64,000 nucleotides of DNA from Neoconidiobolus thromboides FSU 785 (Eukaryota > Entomophthoromycota > Entomophthoromycetes > Entomophthorales > Neoconidiobolaceae): assembly GCA_025603075.1 (NCBI GenBank), contig MU626275.1, forward strand, positions 113,553-177,552, given 5' to 3'. The translations under genes and the position numbers were made by a program. Each line of letters opens with the position of its first letter. The first letter of the stretch is position 1. Under the pieces are notes generated by a model that saw only the letters and a list, made by a program, of their open reading frames with translations, did no database searches and was not told where the DNA came from. Positions 33,167-44,291 of this stretch are shown piece by piece.

Positions 33167-34658
33167 AAGTATAAATTGAAGTAACATTACTAATAGTTAA
33201 TTGGAAATATAATAGATATCAAATAATCTTATATTTTCTAATGAAATGTAACAAGTTTTTATTATAAAATTCCTTTTTATTTAATTGTAATTTAACTTAT
33301 TAAAAATAAAAGCAAAGTTTATATTAATTGTATTTTAACCTATTTACTTAGTAAAAAAATTTGCTAAATTAGTATAATACTGTTATTTTAAATAATAATA
33401 CTAATTTTATAATTCGATTTTAGTTTAATTTAATTTTAATTTTAAATTTTTTGGGAAAGTTGCATAAATATCCTCCTAATTATTTAATAATAATGATGGG
33501 GCAACAAAAAGCTTAACACGAATTTAATATTTAAAGTATAAAAGGAATATTGGATATTGTACCAAGCAAGATGCGTTCAAATCGCAAATTAAGAAAAACA
33601 TGGACCTTAAAACACTAGTTGACAAGTATCTAAAGCAGATAACAGAGTTTAAAAGTCATTACAACAATGCCATTTTGGTAAAGAAAGAGAAAGATAATTA
33701 TTCTTTTTATATTTATACCAATATGAGTTATTATTATTATTTATAGAGTACAGCCTAAATAAAATAAATTATTCATATTTTTCTAAAAGCAAAGTAAATT
33801 TCTCAGAAAAACGTTTTTAGGATTCAACAAGCTCAAAGACCTATATTCATAAATATATCGAATGGAGAGCAAATATCAAGATATGGGGCTGTTTTTTTTA
33901 GTTTCATTATTTTTCCATTTTTTAAGCGCTGTTTGAGTGGAAAGATTGTAGTAAAATTCTTAAACAAAAAAACACATCCCCATATATACAAAACAAAATA
34001 AACTCAATAAACTGGCTACTACTGATGATAATAGATCACAATTATGTATTGTTATTGATTAATTCCAATATAAATAAGCCGAGTACAAAGGATTGTGGGG
34101 TATAATAGAGTTTTAGCTTCTATGTCTTTATAAATCTATTTTACTATAATAAATATAATTTTATAACTTACCTTCTACTTGAACTTAAAGTCATTGTTAA
34201 ATAATATGTAGTTATTTGAAGCTATTTGTTCTGTTATAAGGTTTATACCCCAAGTGTTTCGTTGGTTATAATAAAAAATTAAATACTTGTCAGCCCAATT
34301 TGAGAGACTGAATAGTCAATAACATTCTGGAAGAGAAAATTCAAGTCAAGTTGATTTTTTTCTTTTGGTAGAAGGAGAGAGCGGAAAGGTAAACAGGTTT
34401 AGTTTTATCTTTCAGGGCATTTGTTATTGGATAATTAAGGAAAGAGTAGATCATTCAACTTTGAATTGTAAAAAATAGGTTTAGACAACAACTTGATTAC
34501 AATTTTCAACTTTGCTTCAGAAATAGAACAAAGAGGACTTTCGAAATTAGCAACTTTGCTTTTGAGAATTCATTTTGAGCAAATCCTAAATTCAAACTTT
34601 AACAAAAGTTAAAAAAAGGTTGTTAACCTTTAAGGTTTTAAAGTTAAAAAATAAAACA
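33167..34658. other. Intergenic with one MITE
   Basis: Contains MITE M16. A 48-codon frame around 33600-33746 (MDLKTLVDKYLKQITEF...) is noted but not called. Otherwise AT-rich. Confidence 0.6.
33881..33985 (+). mobile_element. MITE copy M16
   Basis: Full copy, ends ATATGGGGCTG and CATCCCCATAT. Confidence 0.94.
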
Positions 34659-35094
34659 ATGGTAATGAATACTAAAAATAGACAAGTAAAAAAAACTGAT
34701 AATGATTTAGTTGGAACCAAGCCAAGAAGTAGAAGTAAAAGTAACATATCAAGATCAAAATGATATTAATACATTTTCAAAATTAACTCAAACCCAAGAG
34801 TTAGTTTTAAATGAAATTGAAGCATTAAAACAAGAACGAGAATACCTTGAAGAATTAAGTGAAGAAATGGAATTAATGGATGAAGAAGAGCTAGTACCTT
34901 ATCAAATTGGTGATTCTTTTATTGAAATGAAATTGGAAGAGGTTCAGGAAAAGATTTCTTTAGAGTTGGAAAAACTTAAATTAAATTTAGAAGGAAAGCA
35001 AAACCAAGCGGATAAGTTAGTGAGTGACATGAAGGCATTAAAGACAAAATTGTACGCTAAATTTGGTTCAAGTATACATTTAGAAAAGGATTAA
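34659..35094 (+). CDS. GIM3: Prefoldin subunit 4
   Basis: A three-nucleotide coding first exon (the ATG at 34659-34661) is followed by a 49-nt intron (GTAATG...TTTAG) and a second exon 34711-35094, giving 128 residues. Without this splice the frame has no ATG before the conserved region. The beta-type prefoldin chaperone subunit is recognised by VTYQDQNDINTFSKLT, the hairpin segment LVPYQIGDSFIEM between two long coiled-coil helices, and the terminal LKTKLYAKFGSSIHLE. Prefoldin delivers nascent actin and tubulin to the CCT chaperonin in the cytosol. It is convergent with VTI1, only 83 bp away. Confidence 0.92.
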
Positions 35095-35177
35095 AGAAAA
35101 TAAACTATTTTTTAAAATTATTGTTTTATGAATATACTAATTTATTTGTTATAAGATTGAATTATAAATTATTAACT

Positions 35178-36139
35178 TTATCCTAATTTAAAATACAAAA
35201 TTAAGAGGATAAGTGCTACTAAAAGGGCTATAATACCAATAGCCATAAAGCGATTCATCATCATACTAAAAAAAGAAACTAAATAAAATCAATAATTAAT
35301 TAAATATATGGTACCGTCTAGCCATTTCCTTTAAAGTTCTTTGAGCTGTATCCAAAGAAGAATCAGCTTCTCTTAACTACAAACCGTTAATTTTTTGATC
35401 AACTTAATTCTATATACATTACCGTATCTCTCGTATTAATAATTTGTTCACGTTGACCTCTTAAATCATTTAATATTCCTGCACCCATTTGTTCTACATT
35501 TATAATATTTGTTATCTTATTAATTCAACTTAGATATTATTGGTTTACCAGTCTCTAAAGCCAAACGATGAGAATTTTCTAATCTAGCAGAAGATTGGTT
35601 CAACCTATCAGTACCACTAAGTAAAACACTCCTTTGTTGTTGTTCGTTTCCTTCAGAGCCTAATAATTGTTCTCTTTCAACATGACTAGTTTGAGCACTA
35701 CGTTTCTATAATCAAAAAATAAAAATTAAGCTTTTTTTTAATAATCTATAATTACCAAGTCTCTTTTAAGAACTAATAGTTGGTTTTTATACCCTTTAAA
35801 TCTTGCTTGATATGGAGATCTTATCGCTTTATTTAAATTATTCAATTCCAACTCCATTTGAGACAACTATACTAATTTAGCATAATTTATCTATTAATGC
35901 TAAAGATCTTACTATCTCTTCTCCTTCTTCGCATTCTCTTTCAGCTGATCTTACTAAAGTTTTCTTCAGTTCTGTTTTAATTTTTAATATTAAAATATAA
36001 ATTTATTTAATGATATTTTACCTCCTTGTGCAACGATAATATCCTTCTTTATCTTTGCTTCTAAAGTTTGAAATAAGTTTTTGTATTCTAATTCATAACT
36101 TTCAAATAAAGTTGCTCCTCCATATTCACTATTCATCAT
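35178..36139 (-). CDS. VTI1: Vti1 Q-SNARE
   Basis: Seven exons (36022-36139, 35913-35971, 35756-35866, 35549-35705, 35423-35493, 35315-35376, 35178-35265) splice with consistent phases to 221 residues. The N-terminal three-helix V-SNARE domain begins LFESYELEYKNLFQTLEAKI. The Qb SNARE helix includes NQSSARLENSHRLALETG and GILNDLRGQREQI. A C-terminal tail anchor follows ARRMMMNRFMAIGIIALL. It mediates fusion in Golgi, endosome and vacuole traffic. The last intron splits the Arg codon just before the membrane anchor. The small exons are invisible to a simple frame scan. Confidence 0.92.
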
Positions 36140-36648
36140 TTTTTAAATAAAGAAATAAAACTTTGGTGGCTTGGTGACTGAGTTTGACTTTACGGTTAAA
36201 TTTGTTGTAACTTTTTGGGTAAGGGCGATTTTTTTTACCTATTGCTTAAATTGCTTGATCCGAAATTTTTGATATTTAGTATGAAAATTAGGCCTTTTCA
36301 ATTGTTTCTACTTCTTATTACAGACAAATGGTTAAGTTGTTGGTCGCAACAGTAATACATTTTGAAAACTCAATTCTTAATGTAGTATCTCATTGCTACA
36401 ATCGTATACTCCTAGGGTTTAGAGTTTACTCAAAAATATAACCAAAAACTAGGTTTATCTTGTAAGTCAAACTCGAAAATGTTCAAGTCAATCCAGTGTT
36501 TAACTCATCTACCATTCACTTAATGTTACTTTATATTACTAATCTAAATATCGCTTCAATTTGGGTTTAAAATAAAAAAATTGTTTAAAAATGATATCAA
36601 TATACTAAAGAAATTAAATAATAAATACGTTTGCAATTTATTTCATAA
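36140..36648. other. Intergenic
   Basis: Nothing recognised between the VTI1 start and the 3' end of the isocitrate-lyase-like gene. Confidence 0.6.
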
Positions 36649-38085
36649 TCAATAATAAAAGGTTTGTCCAAAGTAATTATAAATCCCAATAAGTTGAGGG
36701 ACTAAACTTCTTCGGAGTTCATGGATAATTGAGTTTTTTAGTACATTTGCTTGATTATTAATATCAAATAATCTTGGCTTCATTAAGGTCAATGCTTGGG
36801 AAATCAAATGACAAAATATAGTTCGCAGTCTTGGATCGTAAGGAATATTGTATTTGATTTGATTTGACCAAGAAAGAGTTTGCCAGCTTATTCCCATCTT
36901 ATTATATTCTTCTGCATAGTCCAATATAACATTATAACAGTTGTTGTCACATAAATAATAAGGATCTAAATTCGAAAATTCATAACCAAGCAAAATATCA
37001 GGATGGTTTCTTTTTAACAATTGGGCAATAATATCAATGTTGGTAAGTGTTGATTCGCCCACATTTCTTATAATAACCCCATCACTGATATTCAAACAAG
37101 ATATCAATCTATTGTGGATGGATGCTACATCATTTGCAACTTGATAATAACCTTCTTCTGTTTTACAATCCTCAGGATTCCAATAAAAATCAGGAATTAT
37201 ATCTTTAACGTAGTCCTTGTTCTTAAACGGATCTCCACCTTTATTAGTTAAAATTCTCTCTTTTATTTGCTTCGCTTTAGAAGGTGACTTAGTCTTGATT
37301 TTCAAATGATATTCAAGTGTTTTTTCAAACGTCATTGGAGCTGCTTGAAATGACCAAGGGAGTGAAAAATCATTTAAAAAGGATTTGCCTTCATTGATAT
37401 TATTTTTGTAATTCTGGATAGTTTCATAATAGGTAGTGCCCTCATTAGTAGCACCTAATATTAACTTTTTGTCATTTATATGATTGAAGGTTGAAATGAA
37501 ATAACTATCTGCTATATGTGTACGTATCATGATTAAAGGATCCGAATTATAATTCTTAGATAAACTGTGTATTTTCATAATAATTTCTTCCAATGTTGCG
37601 ATTGGAACTAACACCACTATGTTTCCTATGGAACTCACTTTTTCCATATAACTATTGACAATGAACCCACTAATACCCTCTTCAAGTGACTGTCTAATTT
37701 TAATTGACAAGATATCTATATTATCATAATCCAAGCTTAAAGTGAGAAATATGGGTGTGCTTTCAAGTACATTATTTTTGGATACAAGAGAGCTATCAAT
37801 TAACTCATTGAACTTTGAATAGCTGAAATTAGGTTGATTATTAATATAAGAATAATTGTCAGAAACATTGACAGTGGTGGCAAAGAATAGAGTGTCAACA
37901 AGTTGCGCTTCATTAACAGCTTCACAGCTAAAGTGAAGCTGCTTATTTTTTTGATGGTTAATTAATTTTTGACGCAATTGTTTACTCTTTGTTGAATGAT
38001 CGACCGACTCCTTCTTTCCCCCTAAAGATGAATATACCCCAAAATTATATCCATTGAAGATGGCATTTTGGTAAGTAGAGTTCAT
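36649..38085 (-). CDS. Isocitrate-lyase-like protein lacking the catalytic motifs (predicted pseudoenzyme)
   Basis: Intronless, 478 residues, shorter than typical isocitrate lyases (about 530-550). The similarity runs along the chain: HQKNKQLHFSCEAVNEAQ (about 44-61) aligns with the region that normally reads GALDPVQ; GISGFIVN (137-144) with GAAGIHIED; IVVLVPIATLEEI (156-168) with GKVLVP.EHI; DPLIMIRTHIADS (182-194) with the ARTD strand; KLILGATN (207-214) with the FILGATN motif; FYWNPEDCKTEEGYYQV (300-316) with WDxxxxRTxEGYYR; and MGISWQTLSW (397-406) with the GFVWQFITLAG segment. The KKCGH active-site loop is deleted and the ADTGHGG metal-binding motif is replaced by LSLDYDN, so lyase activity is not expected. 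The frame is intact, implying maintained expression. Confidence 0.8.
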   Translation of the reverse strand: MNSTYQNAIFNGYNFGVYSSLGGKKESVDHSTKSKQLRQKLINHQKNKQLHFSCEAVNEAQLVDTLFFATTVNVSDNYSYINNQPNFSYSKFNELIDSSLVSKNNVLESTPIFLTLSLDYDNIDILSIKIRQSLEEGISGFIVNSYMEKVSSIGNIVVLVPIATLEEIIMKIHSLSKNYNSDPLIMIRTHIADSYFISTFNHINDKKLILGATNEGTTYYETIQNYKNNINEGKSFLNDFSLPWSFQAAPMTFEKTLEYHLKIKTKSPSKAKQIKERILTNKGGDPFKNKDYVKDIIPDFYWNPEDCKTEEGYYQVANDVASIHNRLISCLNISDGVIIRNVGESTLTNIDIIAQLLKRNHPDILLGYEFSNLDPYYLCDNNCYNVILDYAEEYNKMGISWQTLSWSNQIKYNIPYDPRLRTIFCHLISQALTLMKPRLFDINNQANVLKNSIIHELRRSLVPQLIGIYNYFGQTFYY

Positions 38086-38646
38086 TTCAAATGATTTAAA
38101 AGAAATAAAAAGATACTTTTGGAAAAATTATTCATTTTTATAAATTTCCAGGGATATTTCTATTAAGAATACCATGATTTAATCATATTGGCTATAAATA
38201 ATTCCTATGGTTATTCTGTTTATTTGTTGAAATTCATTTTTGATCCTCTATTGGCCAATCATATGCTAAATTCAAACTCATTTTTTACTTTTAAAGAAGT
38301 AGGGATAAAACATACTTTTAAATCAATTTCATATGCTCAAAAGCTATTCTTATAAATTAAACTTAATAATGTGAAAAAGGATATTAATTCTTTTCTTCAT
38401 ACTAGGTTATATATTTATTTTAAAAAGAGCTTCAAGAGACGATTAAATAGACTATGAGTTGTTTAGAAGCGAAAAAAAATACATAGCTTTTAAATCAAAT
38501 ATCATTATTGGTACGAGTTAAAGGATCTTATTGAATATAATGGCTCAAATAGCCCCTTTTTACATTCAAAATATACTACATGTTAATTACAATAAAATAT
38601 GATGGATCAATCAAAAAGAATAATTAAAGTAGTTTATTAAAATAAG
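38086..38646. other. Intergenic
   Basis: AT-rich DNA upstream of the isocitrate-lyase-like gene; nothing recognised. Confidence 0.6.
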
Positions 38647-39621
<975 letters not shown>

Positions 39622-39934
39622 ATTAGCTAAAAACGAAAAATAAAGAGAAAAATAAGATAGGTAAAAATAAAATTGAAAGGTATTTATAATATTATAAACA
39701 GTTATAGCATTAAATTAAATAGTTTATTGATAGTAAATTAACAAAACAAGTTTGAGTTTATAGTTTTTTAATCTTCAACACGAGTTGAAGTTTACTACTA
39801 TAATTTTTATGCTTTTTAGTTTAATTGGTTAAATAAAATTTAGAAGAGTAAGAATACACATGTAATAATTTCATATAAAAAAATCAAAACAGTATATGAA
39901 ATAGAGTTTAGTTTTTGCCATCATCAATAAAGCC
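39622..39934. promoter_or_regulatory. Shared promoter region of two divergent proteases
   Basis: 313 bp separate the two start codons, so the divergent paralogues very likely share upstream elements. AT-rich; no defined factor site is recognised. Confidence 0.55.
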
Positions 39935-40913
39935 ATGAAGCTATCCTTACTTAATATTATAATGCTACAATTAATACTAATAAACTTAATAAATGCTGGC
40001 TTATTTAATAATATAATAAGAAGTAAGCAAAAAGTAATCTTAGGCGGATACCAAGTGAAGCCAAGTTTTAAATATAGATTTATGGTTTCAATTCAATATA
40101 AGAATCGACATTCATGTGGTGGTGTATTGATAAGACATAATAAAGTGTTAACCGCTGCGCATTGTAATTTTGGTTCCAATAGTCAATTTTCAATCATTTA
40201 TCATCGTCATGATCTATCGAAATCTTTAAGTGAAGAAAAGGGATTAAGTTTTGATGTGGTCAAAAGGGTTGACCATCCAGAATATAATGAAGCTGCTACT
40301 GGTAATGATGGTAAAACTTTTTAATATTAAATGGCAGATATATTAATAAAAATATAGTTTCCGTATGGACTATTAAAACTAGCAAAGGATTCGAAGATCA
40401 TTATTCATCCTATTCTATGAATTTGAGGATTGATGACGACTCTATTTCTAATCAAGAAGACATTAAATTAAAAGCAATTGGTTGGGGTCGTACTCAAGAC
40501 GAAGAAAAAAACTCAAATATCTTATTGGAAACTATCTTACCAGTTCTGAACTTTAACACCTGTTATAATAATTATAAAAACTTAACGTCACTTGAGTTGA
40601 ACCGCAGCTCTCAATTTTGTGCTGGTTATTTTGATGACAGAGGGAAAGGTATTTTGATATTTAAATTCATTTGGTTTTTTACTAAATAACTTAATTTCAA
40701 GATACCTGTTCTGGTGATTCTGGAGGTCCTTTGTTTTACGAGGCTAATAATAAACACTATTTTGTTGGTATAATTTCATATGGGGTTGGCTGTGCTATCC
40801 CTAATTTGCCTGGGGTAATTTTTTTTTATCCAAAAGTTTAAGCTAATTGTTTTTAGGTATATACAAATATTTATGGTTTAAGAAAGTTTATCGATACAGA
40901 GTTAAATGATTAG
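39935..40913 (+). CDS. Secreted trypsin-like serine protease (S1), copy 2
   Basis: Four exons (39935-40310, 40358-40648, 40702-40814, 40857-40913) splice to 278 residues. Signal peptide [19 protein letters not shown], activation site KVILGG, His in VLTAAHC, Asp in GNDVSVWTI, Ser in [10 protein letters not shown], and Asp at the specificity position, so trypsin-like. The end [17 protein letters not shown] is a degenerate version of the usual C-terminal helix. Shares exon structure and sequence with copy 1 in inverted orientation, indicating an inverted duplication. Between copies the His/Ser regions are the best conserved. Confidence 0.92.
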
Positions 40914-41508
40914 CATGGTTTCAATTATTTATTCGATATATTCTAGTTTTATCAATAATAGTCAATAATAAATTTATTAGTTATTTGATTTACTATTTTT
41001 ATTATTTTTCGATTTATTGGTTTTTTGTACTACTTTGGTAGTAGATTAAAAAGTAGCAACCCTTGAAAAAGATTACACTTGAGAGTGTTTTTTTTGACTT
41101 CATTATTTTTTCCATTTTTTAAGCGCCATTTGAGCGGAAAATTTGTTGCTAAAATTCTTAAACACAAAAATACATCCCCACTTTATGTTATAAAGAAAAC
41201 CAAATTCTAAACTGTGTACTTAAAAATACTATAGTATATTTTATACTAACAACAAAGTTAATACTTTGTAGCAAACTATTATAAGCAATTTTAAGGACTC
41301 TTTAGACATTAAAAGAGAATTGAGTATTATTATATATCTATCTATATTAAAAGGATTAAGCTTATATTCAGAAGGTTCAATAGTATTTCTTTACTTAAGA
41401 AGTTTTCTAAACAACCCAAAAACCGAAACTTAAGTTATAGAATTTAGTAAAATAGTGTAGATTATTTTAATTTCATTCCAGTTGGAAATATTTACATAAT
41501 ATTTTATA
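40914..41508. other. Intergenic with one MITE
   Basis: Contains MITE M17; otherwise AT-rich sequence between convergent genes. Confidence 0.6.
41079..41183 (+). mobile_element. MITE copy M17 (ends altered)
   Basis: Left end CTTGAGAGTG, right end CATCCCCACTT; internal AAGCGCCATTTGAGCGG. Confidence 0.9.
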
Positions 41509-42315
41509 TTAAGCATAGTTACAAAACACGTTATCTTGGGCTTGTTGTTGACAACGAGTACCTGGTCCACATTGACGGAGAACATAGCGACCTTGAGCAC
41601 ATGTATAGAAGCCTCCACTATTGTAGTCACAGAACATGGTGCCTTCTCTACACGAGCTCCAGTTTTTGTGATAATTTCTTGCAGCTAAATTAGGATCTGA
41701 GATAAATGAGCTATATCTACCTTTGCTTCCATAAGAGCCACTGTTGTCTCCATTGTAATCTCCGTCATAGTTACCTTTTCCATTTAAGCTATTAATAAGT
41801 GCGTCATATCTTGTGCCAAAAGTTTCGGATTGGCCATTGCCACTTCCATATGAGCTACTTGATGAACCTGATCCATAATTGACTCCACCTCCATAAGAAC
41901 CACTATTACTACCACCATAGCTTCCACCATAGTTACTATTTCCTCCATAAGAGCCACTGCTACCACCATGACTTCCTGAATGGTCGTGATCTCCACCATA
42001 TGAACCACTGTTACCACCTCCATAAGAACCGCTACCACCATAACTACCACCATAGCTTCCACCATAGTTACTATTTCCTCCATAAGAGCCACTGCTACCA
42101 CCATGACTTCCTGAATGGTCGTGATCTCCACCATATGAACCACTGTTACCTCCACCATAAGAGCCGCTTGACGAACCTACACTTCCATGGTGTCTTAAGC
42201 TTTGAGATAAACTTTTAAACTCCCTTGCCTTATTATATAGGCTAGTAATGTCGGAAAGATCAAGTGTAGATACACCAGTGATGGCAATGATTGCGATAAT
42301 GTTAATAAACTTCAT
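41509..42315 (-). CDS. Secreted Gly/Ser-rich protein with C-terminal CBM19 chitin-binding module, copy 1
   Basis: Intronless, 268 residues. Signal peptide (MKFINIIAIIAITGVSTLDL), a short helical segment, then about 110 residues of SGSYGG/NYGGS repeats including two copies of a GGDHDHSGSHGG block, then a C-terminal six-cysteine module starting NWSSCREGTMFCDYNSGGF and ending CGPGTRCQQQAQDNVFC. Cys spacing and the CGPGT.C motif match carbohydrate-binding family 19, known from fungal chitinases. There is no catalytic domain, so it probably binds chitin in the cell wall or in a host or prey cuticle. The Gly/Tyr-rich part resembles flexible adhesive or matrix proteins. It is a tandem paralogue of the next gene. 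Confidence 0.85.
   Translation of the reverse strand: MKFINIIAIIAITGVSTLDLSDITSLYNKAREFKSLSQSLRHHGSVGSSSGSYGGGNSGSYGGDHDHSGSHGGSSGSYGGNSNYGGSYGGSYGGSGSYGGGNSGSYGGDHDHSGSHGGSSGSYGGNSNYGGSYGGSNSGSYGGGVNYGSGSSSSSYGSGNGQSETFGTRYDALINSLNGKGNYDGDYNGDNSGSYGSKGRYSSFISDPNLAARNYHKNWSSCREGTMFCDYNSGGFYTCAQGRYVLRQCGPGTRCQQQAQDNVFCNYA
41928..42160. repeat. Tandem coding repeat of about 129 bp
   Basis: The block TCCACCATAGTTACTATTTC through the CCACTGTTACC segment occurs twice in the Gly-rich part of CBM19 copy 1, encoding GGDHDHSGSHGG twice. Likely expanded by unequal crossing-over. Confidence 0.85.
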
Positions 42316-43565
42316 TTTTGTTAAGAGCTGCTATAAATAGTAAATCGATAAATAAAATCGTTGTTCTGGTTTAGTTTTTATACTTATTTCGAAAGCTGTA
42401 TAAGGTTTTTAATCTTATAAAGTTAATATTTATCTTTTTTTTTTAGCTTGTTTTTTCTCCGTCCGCTTTTTAGTTCTCCTTAATTTCAAAATAATGAAGA
42501 TTTTTTGGCTTTCCGTTTAAAATTTATAAATAAAATTAAGGCAATGGGGTGTTTATAGGAGTAATTTATTTTTATCATAATTGATATTAATATACTTTTA
42601 GTTAGTTCAACTTAGTCTGCTGTTAATAGCCAATACTTTTGAGTAGTTTTGTTTTTTGATTTTTTTAGTGTATGCTAGCATTAATGTAGGGATTTTCTTT
42701 TACATTTTGTATGCTGTCATTTTTAACCATGATACATGGATATGAGGATGTATTTTTTTTAAGAATTTTGCTAACAATCTTTCTACTCAAATAGCGTTTA
42801 AAAATAGAAAAAGTGAAGTCAAAAAAAAACCCCTCTATATGTTCAAAGTCATCCCTGAATTTAAAGTTGAATTTCAAAAATAGTTTTTTAATTGGTAATT
42901 AAAAACAGTTCTATTTATATTCAGTATGCTTCTAAACATGAATTTGAGATTGTTTTTATAGATTTTGTATTAAGTAATGTATTTGAACTTTGAGTTTATG
43001 AACATAGCCTTGATGGGACTTGAATTCTCTCTAACTAGAATTACTTAAGCTAAACATGTCTCTATTCCTTGGTCTATTCTAAGTCCATATCAGGATTTGG
43101 TTGATCAGCAGTGATTAGATTCATTAAATTCTGTAAGTATTGGTTCACCATTTGGTTTCACACTTCTGTAACAAATTCAAAAATTAAATTGTTATTACTT
43201 AATTGAACTATAATTGAACTCAACAAGTAGCTTAAAAATTGCAATATTAAATACTATGATGTTATAATATTTTTGAACTTAAGGAAATAATTTTAACATA
43301 AAATATATATGTTTTACAATTAGTGTGGTAGTTAAACCCCCTTTTTATACTAAACAGTTGAAGTATTTTTAATAACCTTTGATAAAAAAAAGAAAATTAA
43401 TAAAAACATACTTGTCTGTAAAATTTAATAACATTTTTGACTTTAAAAAGTGCTTTGAAATAACATATATATCATAAAATTAATATATTAAATTTGATTT
43501 AAAACAACATAGTACAGTTCATTTTAATCTTTTTCTGCTGATAAAAGCATATAAATAATATTTTA
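42316..43565. other. Intergenic with one MITE
   Basis: Separates the tandem CBM19 genes; holds MITE M18. The minus frame at 42665-42877 is that MITE plus flanks. Confidence 0.6.
42740..42840 (-). mobile_element. MITE copy M18 (diverged)
   Basis: Reverse copy with small deletions; ends ATATGAGGATG and CCCCTCTATAT. Confidence 0.88.
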
Positions 43566-44291
43566 TTAAGCATAGTTGCAGAATACATTGTCTTGGGCTT
43601 GTTGTTGACAACGAGTACCTGGTCCACATTGACGGAGAACATAGCGACCTTGAGCACATGTATAGAAGCCTCCACTATTGTAGTCACAGAACATGGTGCC
43701 TTCTCTACACGAGCTCCAGTTTTTGTGATAATTTCTTGCAACTAAATGGTAATCTGGACCAAATGTACCATAAGTGCCATAAGTACCATAAGTACCATAG
43801 CTATCTCCATTGTAATCTCCGTCATAGTTACCTTTTCCATTTAAGCTATTAATAAGTGCGTCATATCTTGTGCCAAAAGTTTCGGATTGGCCATTGCCAC
43901 TTCCATATGAGCTACTTGATGAACCTGATCCATAATTGACTCCACCTCCATAAGAACCACTATTACTACCACCATAGCTTCCACCATAGCTTCCACCATA
44001 GTTGTTATTTCCTCCATAAGGACCGCCATTGCTACCACTACCATAGAAACTACTATCACCTCCTCCATAACTTCCTCCATAAGAACCACTATTACTACCA
44101 CTATAATTATTATCATCTCCTGGATAAAGTCCTGAATGGGCGTGACCACTGTATCCACCGTCATGATGTTTTAAGTTTTGAGATAAACTTTTAAGCTCTC
44201 TTACCTTATTATATAGGTTGGCAACATCGGAAAGGTCAAGCGAAGTTATACCAGTAATAACAGTGATTGCAGTAATGCTAACTAATTTCAT
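43566..44291 (-). CDS. Secreted Gly/Ser-rich protein with C-terminal CBM19 module, copy 2
   Basis: Intronless, 241 residues, same plan as copy 1: signal peptide (MKLVSITAITVITGITSLDL), Gly/Ser/Tyr-rich middle (GSYGGSYGG, GGNNNYGG), and CBM19 ending CQQQAQDNVFCNYA. The Cys module and most of the region before it are almost identical in DNA to copy 1, while the signal peptide and N-terminal half differ. Just before the module this copy has a small YGTYGTYGT expansion encoded by repeats of CCATAAGTA, where copy 1 has a different sequence. Likely chitin-binding surface or matrix protein. Confidence 0.85.
   Translation of the reverse strand: MKLVSITAITVITGITSLDLSDVANLYNKVRELKSLSQNLKHHDGGYSGHAHSGLYPGDDNNYSGSNSGSYGGSYGGGDSSFYGSGSNGGPYGGNNNYGGSYGGSYGGSNSGSYGGGVNYGSGSSSSSYGSGNGQSETFGTRYDALINSLNGKGNYDGDYNGDSYGTYGTYGTYGTFGPDYHLVARNYHKNWSSCREGTMFCDYNSGGFYTCAQGRYVLRQCGPGTRCQQQAQDNVFCNYA

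Noticed and set aside
33600-33746. 48-codon frame starting MDLKTLVDKYLKQ
   Set aside because: Amphipathic but short, without conserved motif or splice partner.
41784-42218. Long overlapping frames in both strands of the CBM19 genes
   Set aside because: Artefacts of the Gly/Ser-rich repeat codons; the frame with signal peptide and CBM19 module is the real one.
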